Assembly (NCBI GenBank): GCA_021209875.1
Contig: JAGYVD010000009.1
Location: 124,001 to 188,000 of the forward strand
Length of the DNA stretch: 64,000 bases
Direction: 5' to 3'
DNA from: Rosellinia necatrix
Taxonomy: Eukaryota > Ascomycota > Sordariomycetes > Xylariales > Xylariaceae
Position 1 is the first letter of the stretch. Each line of letters begins with the position of its first letter. The position numbers and the translations under genes are program-made. The notes beneath the pieces were generated by a model. The model made no database searches. It saw nothing but the letters and a program-made list of their open reading frames with translations, and had not been told where the DNA came from. This document shows positions 25,917 to 38,500 of this stretch, piece by piece.

Positions 25917-26070
25917 CATATACACATACATACACGCACACCTTGCCTGCCGACCCCCAACCCCCTCCCCGCCAAACCCTGCATCGTATAGATAGATCGC
26001 CCCCGGATGTGACCTCGATGAACCCCGAATCTCGCTGGCCGGGGGGCGACCCCGGTCCCCAGCCATCCAG

Positions 26071-26131
26071 CCCTGCCTTGCCCTGCCCTGCCTGCCCTGC
26101 CTGCCCTGCCTGCCCTGTCTGTCCTGCCTGG
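26071..26131. repeat. CCTGC/CCTG tandem repeat
   Basis: About ten imperfect copies of a CCTGCC-type unit lie in non-coding DNA. On the other strand they create a spurious Gly-Arg-Ala repeat. Confidence 0.85.
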
Positions 26132-26178
26132 CAACAGATAAGTCACAAACCGCCACGCATTTTTTCACCCATGCATTA

Positions 26179-26212
26179 GTTCGTTCGTTCGTTCGTTCGT
26201 TCATTCGTTTAT
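26179..26212. repeat. GTTC tetranucleotide repeat
   Basis: About eight GTTC/ATTC/GTTT units lie in non-coding DNA. Confidence 0.85.
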
Positions 26213-26650
26213 TCGATCGATCCCCCCATCTCCCGCTATATCCGTCCATCTCCGTAAAGATCCCAGTCCGCCTCCCCCTTTCCAGGCATCCCGGCTCGCG
26301 CGAACCACAGTCTGGGTGACACAGCATGGGCCGCCGCAACCACTACCATCCACTTCTTTGGCCGATCAAGAATAAACTACAAGGAATAGCAAAACATTAA
26401 AAAAAATAAAGCCCCTCCTAAAAAAAAAAATTAGAAAAAAAAATAGAGTGAGACAAAATTAAAGAGGGAAAAGAAAATAAAGTGTCGCGGAACACAACAG
26501 CACGGGTAGACGGTCCCACGACACGCGTAAACGGGACCAACCCCGGTTCGCCCGCGCGGGCGTGGCCGTGGCTGGCCCCATCCTCCCGCGCACTGCACGC
26601 TTCCCGTCCCGTCCCGTCCGTCCCGCCCTGTCCGTCCACCGCTGGAAACG

Positions 26651-26723
26651 ACACACATACACATACACACACACAGACACACACAAACACACATACACAC
26701 GCATACACGCACATACACACACC
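26651..26723. repeat. CA-rich microsatellite
   Basis: Imperfect CA repeat interrupted by CATA and CGCA, in non-coding DNA. Confidence 0.85.
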
Positions 26724-27725
26724 GACAGGTACGTACGTTTGCGTACATCCTTCGTTCGGTCAGGGTCGGGTCGGGTCGGGCAAGGTGCTACCGCCGCCAT
26801 GCGTTCGCAACACACGTATCATCATCGTCACCATCATCACCATCACCATCATCATCATTATCACCCCACCAACATATCTATGCTCCCTCACCTATCCCCC
26901 CCCCCCCCTTTCCGGAGGAAACAGGTGTATGTAGGTATGCATATAGAACAGGCAGATCGAACCGAAACAGACCGGGCTAGGAGACGAAGATAAGCCCCTA
27001 AACAAATATCAGAACAAGGCGAAGGAAAAAAAAAAAAAACAACTAGTCCGCTGATCGGCGCGATCGACGGTGACGGCGACGGCGGCGGCTCGTGTAATAA
27101 GGTAAGGCTCGAAGAGGCGCTGCCCCGGGTCGCGCACGCACCCGTGCTGCCATACCATCTGGGTGTGGCGATATTTGGGCAGCGACTGGGACGTCGGATA
27201 ACATAGTAGACCCGGTCCCCCTCCCCCCCCTTACCTGCCCCTCGACCTAAGCCTTGTCGTGATATGAAAATGATACACAGATCGGTGTGAACAACGAAAA
27301 TGAGGCGGCTCCCTACGCGAGTGATGAGATCTGGATATCTCGGAATGGTCGGAACTACACTAGCTGGCCATGAATAGCCGCAAACATGTACCAAACTATA
27401 CTGATCACTTCTTTAAATCGGCGCAAGAGACAAATAGGGATGACAAAGGAAATAAGTTTGGTATTTTTGTCCTGAGTCCCTCGTGTCATGTTCTACATAC
27501 ACATAAACATAATATCTCCGTCAAACACACAAATCATACGTTCCGCCTACAGATGTATACAAGATAAGTAGCTTTTGTCGTACATGCTTTGGTATCTCTC
27601 TATATAGGCACTGTCCCGTAACCTTTTGAACCAGAAAGAGAAAAAAGAAAAAGGAAAAAGGGAGCGCTGGAAACAAAGGGAAAAAAGAGGTCGTGCATCG
27701 TAAAAAGTTGAATTCGTTCCGCTCC

Positions 27726-30660
27726 TCATCGGCGGTCTTCTGCGTTAGAGTCGTAGTGACGATGGTGATGCTGCCCCGAATGGTACTCGATGGTCTTCGG
27801 TCGGATTTCACTGTCATCATCGTACTTGTGTCGCTTGTGCTTATCGTCCGCTGCTCGTCCTCTTCGGTAATCGTCCTCCTCCTTTTCCTGACGATGACGG
27901 TGCCGTCTTTGCCGTTCCTCGTCTGAGCGGGTCTGCTCTCCATCCGAGTAGCGCTCGCTTTTAGCATCTTTTTCCATCTCTTTTCTCCGTATTTCTGCTT
28001 GTGTGTTAGTTTCATATGCCGTGAGCCAAGTTGTAACGTTCTCGTCGCTCACCCCTTATTTGTGCGGTAGCGGTGGCGTACGCCTGAATCTCTTCTTTGT
28101 TGAGAACCCGCAACACTATGACGAAGTCGTCACGAACCTCAAATCGCTCCTTTCCAATGGTGAGGGCGTCGGGGTTGACCTTCTTCCTGCTAATCTTGGT
28201 CCATCGGGCGCCAGCAGGGACATCCTTTTTGGAATAGTCGTCTTTGTGTAATGCCACACCTTCGCGAATGGGGTTTTGATCCTCCGGGAATCTGGCACTA
28301 GGTGTCTTGAGGATGCCCTTGATTGGTTTTGGCTCAACCTTTTCTCGTGGTGGAGAAACGACACGAACTTGCTTTTCTTGGGCCGGGACAATCTCGCGGC
28401 CACGGGACTCATTAGCGGACTCACTATCCTTATCGGAGCCATTGGTTGCTGACGCAGCAGCCTTGGTTGTTGATGTCGGCTCTCTGGTAGATGGTGCATC
28501 TGAACCATCAATCTTTTCAGCCTCTTTGGTCTGGGCCTCGCGTGCGGCTAATTCGGCCTTTAGGTCCATCAACCCCTTCGTATCTGTGGGATCGAAGGCA
28601 GATGGAGGATGCTGACGTCTTCGTCCGGTGTTGGAAGTATCGTCTGGGGAGGCATCCCTCTTGTCAGCGGCTGATCCATTTGACTTGGTTTCGCCATCGT
28701 GTCGCTGGCGCTCGCGCTGGTCCCCCTCATCTTCGCTACTGTGTTCCCTCCTGCGCTCCCTGCGCCCTCTATTGGGATCCCTCTCGCGTACCCTCTCAGG
28801 CTCCTTTGGGTGATCATAATCCCGGTCGCGTTGGCGTTCCGAGTCTAATTCTAGGCCTGTATCGGTACCGGGCTCTCGGTCTTTAGATCCGGAGACTGAC
28901 TCCGTACGGTCTCTTCGTGGTTCCCGTCTCTGTTCAAAGGCAGCACGGTCCTCCCTGAGTTTCCGTTCCGTGGAGTCCTTTTCTCTGGATTTGCTTGCCT
29001 CAGTAGCACGGGAACTGTACTCCTTTTCTTCATCGGAGGCTCGGCGCCTGGGCGAAACATTTGTCTCGTCTCGGCCGATAGCTGGTGCTGGCGCAAGCCC
29101 AAGGGCGGCGAGACCTGCCTGAAGACTAACGCTGACTGGATCGCGTGTACGGCTAACGCTTTCCCGTCGGCTGCCGCTGTCATTTCGATCTCTGCTGTCC
29201 TCCGCGCGCAGTCGACGATCTTCAGCAGCGTCTCGATCATGAGGGCGAACACGGACCAATGACTCATCTGAACCACGTTTCGACTCGCGATCGGTGGCCT
29301 CGTGCCGGGGACGGCGCTCATCGTAGTTCTGGGCAGGACGCCCTGAATGCTGATCTGGGGCATCTGTGCGTATGCCAAACCCGCGGATTGTTACGTTATC
29401 GTCGCGATAGCCATCGTCTCGCTCACGACGATCTCTCCCCACCCGCTCGTCATCGCGGGAACGATAGGCATCGTCCACGTGCAATGGGCGGGTGGGACCA
29501 TCCTGATAGAGCGACACAGGGCGTGGCCGTGCAGTTCTAGCCTCGCCTGAAGGGCTTCTCGGTGCCTCCAGCAGGGCGGGACGGCGCGAAGTGTCAATTG
29601 GTGGCGGCGGAGGGACGGCAGGCGGCGCCGGCATGGTAACCGAGGGACGATCGTATGCGCCTGCCGCTGCCGCACGGTTGAATTTCTCCAGGCCAGCTGA
29701 TGGCGGGGGTTTTGCCCGGCTGCGGGGAGGTTCATAGCGGCCGGCATCGAGGTTGACGACGTTCACATGGGGTCGGTAATAGGGGCGGTCGACGCTGTCG
29801 CGGCGACTTCTTCGGTCTCGGTCATGGTCCAAATCGTATCTAACCAGCTCTCCCGGCCTCGTGTATTCGTAGAAATCGTCTTCATGGTCCGCAACCGCAG
29901 AGGTGTTGGGATACGCCGGGGCCGTGTAATGAGTGGGAGTTGCGACATGAGCAGGGTGGTGAGGAGTGTTGGTGTATAATACATGAGGCCTGGGATTGCG
30001 AAAGTTGTCGGTGCTAGCCCTGCTGGGGCCCCAGAACCCAACATCGTTGGCGGTTCCAAGGGGGGCTCCTCCTCCTGCCCCTGCTCCTGCTCCGCCTACT
30101 CCCACCCCTCCGACGCGTTCCCGCAGGCGATAGAATTCATCGCCCACGGGGGCACCCTGACTATAACTGTGGCGATTATGGCTGCGCGAGCGGATAGAGG
30201 AGGCGGGCTGTACGGAGGTGTAGTAGGCATCGTCATTGGGGCGGTATGGTTCCCGAGGGGGACTGGTTGCTCGTGCGCTCCCCGAGGCATGGCTCGGGTT
30301 TGCGTGAGGGCGGGAATGGCTTGTGGTCACGATGATGGGCTTTCCGGAGTGGGTATCGACGGTGGAAGACCGATGCCTATTCGATCTGCTCAGACTTCTC
30401 GACACGGGATCCTTGGTAACGTATGTGGTGGTGACGGTGGCTGCGGGCGTCGCCTGGCTGGAGGAAGTCTTGGGGTCATGTCGTCGAGGGACCGAGGGAT
30501 CGTACCGGGCAGTAGGGGCGGCATGAGGGACAGCGTGAGGGACGGGGTGAAGCTCGCCGGTGTATGGCAGGTTGTAGCCAATATTGACGGGCATTGAGGC
30601 CCGCGCAGGGTTAAACGTAGGGGATTTGCGACCCGCCATGCGGGATCGATGGTCGGCCAT
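27726..30660 (-). CDS. DUF8035-type protein, large charged RS/RD/RE-rich protein
   Basis: Two exons, complement(27726..27994, 28053..30660), give 958 residues. The 58-nt intron (27995-28052) has a GTGAGC donor, a CTAAC branch site and a CAG acceptor, and joins ...TAQIR to EIRRKEMEK in phase. Residues 1-400 are disordered and rich in Pro, Arg, Ser and His; 400-700 is a strongly charged Arg/Asp/Glu/Ser region. Residues about 778-869 form a compact domain (KPIKGILKTPSARFPED, IREGVALHKD, ARWTKISRKKVNPDAL, DDFVIVLRVLNKEEIQAY) that I recall as fungal DUF8035, with the number unverified. The C-terminal exon is a charged tail ending in a His/Asp-rich stretch. The ATG at 30660 has a strong context (CAACCATGG). 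No function is assigned; the composition resembles RNA-associated RS/RD proteins, which is inference only. Confidence 0.88.
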
Positions 30661-31630
30661 GGTTGTTGCGACTCAGGCCAGTTGTCCAGGCCGGTTGAGT
30701 AATGGGTGGACCAACGTCGCCTGGTCAAAGAGTATGTATGAACCAGGACTGGGACAAAAAAAAAAAAAGAGCTGGGGGCTTAGGAGCAGGTTGAGAGTAT
30801 ATAGCGTGGTTAAGGTGGCTAGGCCAGTTGGTGAGTTGGTTGACGAGGCTATGGAAGGCCGAAATAAATAGATACGTCAGAGAGAAGAAATAGTGAGATA
30901 GGTTGGCAGAGAGGCAGAGAGGCAGAGAGTAGGAAAATAGTAGGAGAGGTAGAGATGGTTGGCCGGCTGGTTGGTTGGCTGGCGGGTTGGTTGGTTGGTG
31001 GGTAGGACGAGAATAGAATTTGGGATTTGGATTTGGGAATTTAGGAATTTAGGAATTTAGCTGACGGGGGAGGTGGGACAGATGAGGTAGGTGGGGTATC
31101 CGCTTTGACTTGATAATGCAACCAACTCACCCGCTTTCGCTTTTCCCAAGGGAGGGTCGACTTCCCCCAGGGTGGTCACCACCACCAAGGATACATAGTC
31201 CCTTCCAAGGATGGTCGGTTCTAATTATTCTGATGTCCTAGACGAACGGATCCCTGTCAGCCTGTTTTGGGGGCAGGAGGGCGGGGGGGAAAAAATAGAG
31301 GACGGAAAAATAAATGAATAAAAGAATAACTAACTAGTTAAATAAAAAGATAAAATAAAACAACGAGAGAGCTAACACTACGAAGTACTTGACTGGGTAA
31401 CTACCTGTCAACAATTACCAATTATCCACATTATCACTATAAAAAAGCGACCAACCAGTAGGCTAGGCTGGAATGATAGGCAGGTAAAAGCTGTATAATG
31501 CCGCCCGTAGGAACGCGCCGTAGGGAGCCAGTAGGTAGAGAGATCGTATACCTCAGCTAGGTAAGAAGTAAGCAGCCAGCCCGGGGGGAATGACCTCACA
31601 TTCTCTCGCTCGCTCTCTCTCGCACACTAC

Positions 31631-31674
31631 ACACACATACGACGCACACTACACACACACATACTACACACACT

Positions 31675-31705
<31 letters not shown>

Positions 31706-31708
31706 CAC
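31631..31708. repeat. CA-rich microsatellite
   Basis: CACACTA and CA units run through this stretch, in non-coding DNA. Confidence 0.85.
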
Positions 31709-31960
31709 GTACACCCACGCACACCCCATGAGCTTTTTACTTCCAAAACACCCAAACCACGGGAGCAGGTTGCAGCGCCCTCCCGTACTTCTGCAACAAT
31801 CATCCTTCCACAGCATACAGCCCACAGGCTACGGCATACAGCCTACGAGTCCGTCCGAGTGAGGTTAGGGACCCGCGCTCTTTCGTATGCTACCCAATGT
31901 AGTATATATGTGATATTGTTTTGATGGGTAAATGAAAAGTGCATGACTGGGCATATGGCA

Positions 31961-32003
31961 CATACAAGTCCCATACAAGTCCCATACAAGTCCCATACAA
32001 GTC
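31961..32003. repeat. 12-bp tandem repeat, about four copies
   Basis: The unit CATACAAGTCCC is repeated about three and a half to four times with little divergence. Confidence 0.9.
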
Positions 32004-32505
32004 TCGTTCCTCCAGGCCGAACCGTATTCTCCCAGACATAGTATTATATTATACATAATACATTGTTCATACATAATACACAATACATAATACACCAAAC
32101 CCCCTAAGCAGCCTCTTTGCACTAACCTAACCGAGTCTGTCGGTCTATGTATCTGGGTGGTATCATACCTATTGCCCATGAGGGGAAGCAGATTGATGTT
32201 GTAGTGTAGTGTAATGTGTAATGTAGCGCGGTGTAATGTAGCGTAGCGGAAGGTAGTGTAGTGTATGCATTTCGATTTTATTTACTCAGTTCCCCCCTTC
32301 CCTCCCTTACGGCTACGGTCCCTCCCTCTCCCTTCCCTTTCCCAGCTCGAGACCCAATCAGGCCATAAACGTCCCAGGGGTCCTCTGTCGCGGGGTACAC
32401 GGGCGTGGAATGACATTTGGGAACAAAATAACCTAACCTACGGTATATGCGGTAGGTGTATGCGTGCGTATGCGTATGCTTGTGTACCTAGGTATGTGCC
32501 GCTGC

Positions 32506-32573
32506 CGGTGCTGGTACTGCTGGTACTGCTGGTACCGCTGGTGCTGCTGGTAACTACTGCTGGTACTGCTGGC
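32506..32573. repeat. GCTGGTACT-type tandem repeat
   Basis: Six to seven imperfect copies of a 9-bp unit, GCTGGTACT and variants. Confidence 0.85.
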
Positions 32574-35520
32574 GCTAGGTGCTCCTGTTGCTGGTGCTAT
32601 TATTATTGCGCCTGCTCGGTTCCAGAGAATGCCAAGGCTGTGTATGGTTGGGCTGCAGGCGGGTGGCCGTTGGGACGCTGCCCAGCCAAGAGCCACGAGG
32701 GGAGTCTCCTTATTAGGCATGGATGTGTCAGAAGGAGGGAAGGTATGCTATAATCTGACCGGTCCGAGATCGACAATGCCAGAGTAACCGATCGCCAGCT
32801 AGTTTTTGGCAAAGCGCATCTTGGCGACAGAGAAGAGGCCAGGTTCCCGTAATGGGGACGGAGAGCAGCAGGGAGCCGGGGAAGGGGAGAATAGACGCCT
32901 TCTCCCGTCCGTCATGCGAAGACGAGGACGAGGACGAGGACGAGGCCGAGGACGAGAGCCCATGCCCAGCGGCCGGCGGTCTTCGTCCCTCTTTCATCGA
33001 CAAGCGAGCGAGGTGGGTAGTAGTAGCAGTAGAGAGGACGGACGCAGTTAACCTACCTAGTCTAGTGCCCGCGTCCGAAGAGGACAATCAATCAATAATC
33101 GCGCATAAATTGGACGAAGACACCTTTAACCATGAATCCATGATACTCTACAATGCTGCTGCTCATGATGCTAATCTAGATTAAGTATCTCCTCTCTGTC
33201 GACTAGCTGGGCCCTGCAGCCGTGCTTCCGCATGCAGATGGCGAATGCGACAGTGGTGATGTCGCGCGCGAGGCCAGTGTCCGGAAATTCCGCACAGCTC
33301 GCTGCCATGAACCTTGAAACGAGAACAGGTAGGAGGAGACCATATGAAGCGTCCCAGTTTCGGTGTAGGACGTGGTCGGGAAGCGATGGCCATGTAGTGC
33401 AGCTCTCCGATTGTGCGCGCCTTCAGGGCCAGAGAAGACGGGAGCATTCGGATATAAAGAATAAAGACACTGCAACCTACCTCCCAATAACCAACTACCA
33501 GGCAGGTAGGTTAGTCAATTGTCCATACGTACTACTTACTACCTACCTACCTACCTACCTAGATACTACGGTAGATGGGCAGATGGATACCTAGATAGTA
33601 GATACGGGTCGGCCGCCCAAGTACATACTCCGGGTAATTTCTCGGGTTCTTTTTTTTTACTTTTCTTTTCTGGTTTATCACGCAAGGACCCATCCGGTAT
33701 GGTAGGTGGGTTCAGCCATGCAGATTCCCTCATGTAGTCGCTGCAGAAAGGGGCCTTGGCCATGCATGGCAAGATGGATGGTGGTGGGTGTGTGGAGGAG
33801 AGGGGAGCAAAGGCGTGAAGGGGAATGAGAGAAATAGTGACAGATACGGGGGGGATGGGCAATGAGAGACGCGCAACGTCTGTGAACAACGGTACTTTGT
33901 AAAGAGAGCTCCTACATACAGTCTGACTACAACCGAGGAAGCCAAGGCGCATTTTCGGGGGATGTGGAATTTCGTGTTCGCCATCGTTAAGGTCGTGAGA
34001 TGACGGTAGAGACGACAGCCCACCACAGGCATCCCATTACATACCTACATACCTACCTACCTAGTAGTTATCTGTAGTAGGACGCTGTATGACAGAGGCT
34101 AGCGAATGCCAAGCGGAGAATGGAAAGGTGTTCCGCATTACGTCGGTGGTACTTCGCGATGACGTCCCGTCAGTGCCAAAAAAAAAAAAAAAGTGTAAAC
34201 GAAACAGGTGCTTCAATGGGTTTGCTTGGCGGCACCGCGACTTTTTTTTTTTCAGCTGACCTGCCCTCGCGCTAGCTATGTGTGCACTTTATTGATCTTC
34301 GCTCTCTATAATTGTGCGCTGCGAGTAGAGTGATAGTCTAATACGCTAGGTAAAACAGGGTAACTACGTCGATTCTCAGCTCAGAGGACAGAGGAGTCCA
34401 CCTGTCAATTACCCACTGAGATCTCTGTCCACTCATAGGGCAACGGCTCAAACAGCCCTTTTCGGAAGTTCTTGTCAATCTAGGCACATGTTGTAGTTTA
34501 CGGTTTACGGTTTATAGTCTACAGTCTACATCCTCCAACCTACAGTCTGCACTACGTGCACATGGCCGCCCTCGACGAAATTCGACGGTTTGTGCCTGAC
34601 AAGAAGCGAGAGTGAATAAACAGTGGGCAAGGGGTTTATTTTTTAAGGTAAGGTAGGGGTAGGTAAGAAAGACCGGACAAGGAGATGCCCCAGTCGGCCG
34701 ACAACCAACCAAGTGGTTCCCATCATGCCCTATTCCCTATTCCCATCATGCCCTACCCTCGCCTCACCTCGCCTTCCCCCCTCCCCCTTCCCCCGAGGAG
34801 CCATGCCATGTCCCGTACGCCATGCCCCGTACGCCACTGGTTAGTTACTGTGTGTATGTACATAGTAGATCCCTACGTTATGCCTTGATTCGTTTCGTCG
34901 TTTCGTCGTTTCATCATTTCATCGTTCCCCCCACGACCACCACTCCCTATCACTACTCCTATCACCCTCCTATCACCCTCCTATCACCACGTCCGCCTCC
35001 ACCACCAGTGAACCTCTAGTGAACCTACGTAGTAGAAACGCGAACCCGGGCGACGACGGGCACCCGCCAAATGACTGACTTAGCCTAGTCCTGGTTCTTC
35101 TCTGACTGGCTTTCTCTAACTGGCCCTTGGTCTGTCGCACCCCCCTCCTCTCCCAATCGCTGTACCTCGTGACGGGCTAGATAGACTGGCGGGCTGGCGG
35201 ATTGACGGATGGACTGCCGTGTGCGGCATGCTCTCGACGCCATGCCTGCCTTGGCCGCCATCCAGTCTCCCAACCCGAGACCCGTGATTCGAAGAGATTG
35301 ACGTGGTGTCGGTGTTAGTGTCGCCTGTCGACGTTGGCCCCGTCCGCTTACCTACGCACGCGCCGGGCGGCCAACAATCCCTCGTCCCTCGCCAGGCGAA
35401 TGGGACGGGCGAAAGGCTGAAGGCGTTCGAGAGTCCCCGGCAGTTCCCACACCACACTCACCCTACCTAGGTTAGCAGCATCTATCTATCTACAATCTAT
35501 CTACAATCTACAAGTACATG

Positions 35521-35590
35521 CGTACATACATACATACATGCATACATACATAGGGTACGGTACGGTACGATGCGGTACGGTACAATACAT
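35521..35590. repeat. CATA array followed by GGTAC repeats
   Basis: CATA tetranucleotides give way to several copies of GGTAC/CGGTA pentamers. Confidence 0.8.
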
Positions 35591-37266
35591 GCCTACATAC
35601 ATATGCGTTTGCCTATCAAGTCGACGTCGTCGTCGTATCCAGTCAGGCACAGATAGACGTACCCCGTTCCATCTCCCACACGCGCTCCCGACCGATGTCG
35701 CCGTGGGCTGGTACCAGCACCCAGATGGCCTCACCCCTTGCCTCTCCACCGGGTGGGTGGTACTCCGTACCTATCTCATCCCTACATTGTAGGCAGTGGT
35801 AGCATAGGGGTAGCAAGAGGTGTTGGTGATGATGGTGGTGGTGGTGGTGGTATTGGTGGTGGTGGTGTGTGAATCCGTCCGTAGTGCACGCAGGATGAGG
35901 ATAGGATTGCATCGCGCATCGCGCATCGCGCACCGCGCAACTTGCAACTCCCAGCCAGGTCCCCGTCGCAGAAATTATCCCCGGCGCTAAAACACTTTTG
36001 AGCTCGGTCTCCTTCGGGCTGCAATGCCAGTCGAATGGGAACCCAACCTTTGCCTCCTCCTCCCTCCACCCTCCTTCCCCCCCCCCGGTCCAGTGGGCCC
36101 TCCTGTCTCGATATCGTCATGCTATTGGAAACCCGACAAGCTTTTCCAGCTCACACGCAATCTTATCCTGCCTGTGCTGTACCGGTGACCTGAATCCAGA
36201 GGTTGCCCTACGGCACATAACCGCCGCCGAGCCTCAGCTAGCGCACAGCATCTGCAAAAGCCGGACCCGTCCGATCGGGTTCGCACCGTACCTACATACG
36301 CCTATGGTACTTTTTCAGACGCGAAGGGGAGAAAGAGGGCAATTGCTAACACCAATCCCTCTACCCTCCCGAGGAAGAACGCTCCCTAGTTTCCATGCAC
36401 CTCATCCCGCATGATCATGAGTTGTTTGCTCTTTTTCATTCGCTTTGTCTTGCCGTCTGTCCGGGGGGAAAGAAGAACGGCCTCACTTACATAGCCTATA
36501 GGACAGCTCCAACCATCCAGCTGTAAAATGCTACATAGCCACGGAGCAAACCTGGACCAATAGGCAATTAAGTACATACAGTGGCTCATCAAACCATAAC
36601 AATGACATCAACAACAACAAACAACGACACTGGTAGATGTCCGGCGGTGAAGCCTGAATGCGCACATGTCATTCGCGACGACGGCCTCTCCTCGGTTGCT
36701 TTGGCGATGAGCTCCTCCTGACATAAGTCCGCACGCTCAGCAGCGGGTCTCCGATATGTCGAAGCTTGACGGCGCATGACCGAGCCGCCTTTGAGAAGTC
36801 TACAAACCTGCTGTTATTATCTTCTATTCTCACGCCCCGTGGAGTAGTTCTTACACTGCCAGTTCCCACGACCCATAGTCTAAATCAAACAAAACGGATG
36901 ACAACTCAAAGAGACGGGGCTCGTCTCACATCATGTGGTCCCAGGGGTCGCCTCAAAAGGCATATTCTAGGCATCACAGGATCGGGTTCTCGCGCTGCTG
37001 TTATGAAACAGCCCGCCGCAGCCGTTACGTATATAGATCTATAGGTCAATAAGAAACCCCCTTTGCGTGCAAAGCCTTGGTGAGTTTGAGTTTCACGAGG
37101 CGCCCCATACGGCCGAGTGAAAGGTAGGGTAGTTAATAAAAAAGGAGAGATTCTCACAATTCCACGTCTCACGAGTCGAAACCATGACTCGCATGCAGAC
37201 GGTACCAACCAACGACCCTCCCTTCGCTCGCAAACCCTCACCCAAAAATCGTTCACCGAACGTTTG

Positions 37267-37287
37267 AAAAAAAAAAAAAAAAAAAAA
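37267..37287. repeat. 21-bp poly-A tract
   Basis: A homopolymer of 21 A residues; a mixed T/C tract follows about 100 bases downstream (from about 37377). Confidence 0.9.
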
Positions 37288-37742
37288 GGAGACAATTCCC
37301 TTTCTTACGTGTCGAAAAGCAAGATAGGAAAAGCCGATTGGGGAAAGAAGTAATAGAAAGAAAAAATTTTCGTTCCTTTTTTTTTTTTTTCCCCCTTACT
37401 CTATCCCCCGTTTTCTGCGTTGTCAACTTGCCAAGTGCCAATCACGGCGGGCGGAAACCGGCCTTCAACCAACTAGCAAAAACAAGTAAACATACGCACA
37501 TACATACATACACAAGGACCCTCTCATCTGACATCGCCCCGCAGAGAGATAGACCCAGGCTGAGAGCAAAACAGATCAGAGCAGGTAGAGCGAAAGCCTC
37601 ACTTTCGAAAGGGTTGTTTTTTTTTTTTTTTCCCTTCGTGTTTCACGCGGGATGACTCACGCGATGACTCCCGTCTTGCCCAAAGAACAGATGGGATGCC
37701 CTGCCCTGTACGACCGTGCCCTCGATGCCGTCCGCGAACCAG

Positions 37743-37764
37743 TGCACACACACACACACGCGTG

Positions 37765-37796
<32 letters not shown>
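37743..37796. repeat. Compound CA/CG/GA repeat with Z-DNA potential
   Basis: An unbroken alternating purine-pyrimidine run of nearly 40 bases (CA, then CG) is joined directly to a GA repeat. Such runs favour Z-DNA, and the GA part can form triplex DNA; both are general properties, not shown here. Confidence 0.85.
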
Positions 37797-38500
37797 GAAC
37801 GGCGGTGAGACATGATTCGAAGACGTCGACGTAGGTGTTTGTTCGGTTCGCCGGTGCCGGCACTATTTCCCTCCGGGCGGGCAGCAACAACACCACCACC
37901 AGGGCCCCGTGGCAACCAGATCAGATGCCGGCCGGCGGGGCCGGCCCCGTCAGCGCGACGACCGTCTTTCGGCCCCATCTCGTCCGTGTTGACGGCGACG
38001 GTGATGCTGCTTCTGCTGCTGATGATAATATAATGATGTTTACTGGCACAGCCGGAGGTAGATGTGTCTTCGTCGTCGTCGTCGTCGATGTCGTCGTCAT
38101 CATCATCCGGCATAGTCATCACATGCTTTCCGTCCGAGTGTTCGCACGAGAAATACAGCGTATGGGTCAAGAAGTTAAGGACAAGCCCTCTTCCGCAGCC
38201 ATCTCTGGGCTCGGGAGGGGGTGGGGACATGCGGGCGACGTCGGGTGAAGCGGTAAGGGCACCACCCGGGCGCGCCGGCGCGCCCCGGGGGGAGTGGGGT
38301 CTAGGTCGCCGGCCCGAGACGGCTGTCCGCGACGATCCTGTGGCGTGCGCATCGAGAGGTACCCCCGCACACGGAAGGTATAGGCCGTGGTGGGGGGGGG
38401 TCACCTTTCATGCTTGTGATATGCAGTCGCTGGTAGCCGTGGGGCGGCGGCGGCGTCTGGGCGCAACAGGTAGGCAGTGCCTGCTCTCCTCCGTCATTAC

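Larger units (their letters stand above)
24235..27725. other. Spacer between Clr5 and DUF8035 genes
   Basis: No gene is recognised. The first part is the Clr5 3' flank; 24.6-25.8 kb is A+T-rich without motifs. From 25.8 kb simple repeats dominate: TA/CATA (25886-25925), CCTGC units (about 26071-26131), GTTC units (26179-26212), CA (about 26651-26723) and CAT/CAC (about 26816-26865). The last 350 bases probably hold the 3' UTR of the DUF8035 gene. Confidence 0.6.
30661..38500. other. Long spacer, very rich in simple repeats
   Basis: Nothing here reads as a gene. Frames are low complexity, overlapping and motif-free. The block contains CA arrays (31631-31708), a 12-bp tandem repeat (31961-32003), a GCTGGT-type array (32506-32573), GAGGAC units (about 32922-32956), CTAC arrays (about 33535-33560 and 34041-34065), CATA/GGTAC repeats (35521-35590), a 21-A tract (37267-37287) and a CA/CG/GA compound repeat (37743-37796). 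The first 1 kb presumably includes the DUF8035 gene promoter. Confidence 0.6.

Noticed and set aside
26071..26131. Repeat considered as a CRISPR array or coding Gly-Arg-Ala repeat
   Set aside because: The units are 5-10 bp with no spacers, and the host is eukaryotic; it is a plain microsatellite.
37643..38404. 253-codon minus-strand frame
   Set aside because: Its content comes from microsatellites (poly-Asp from GTC repeats, Ala-Arg/Cys-Val from CA/CG repeats), with no conserved-looking segment.
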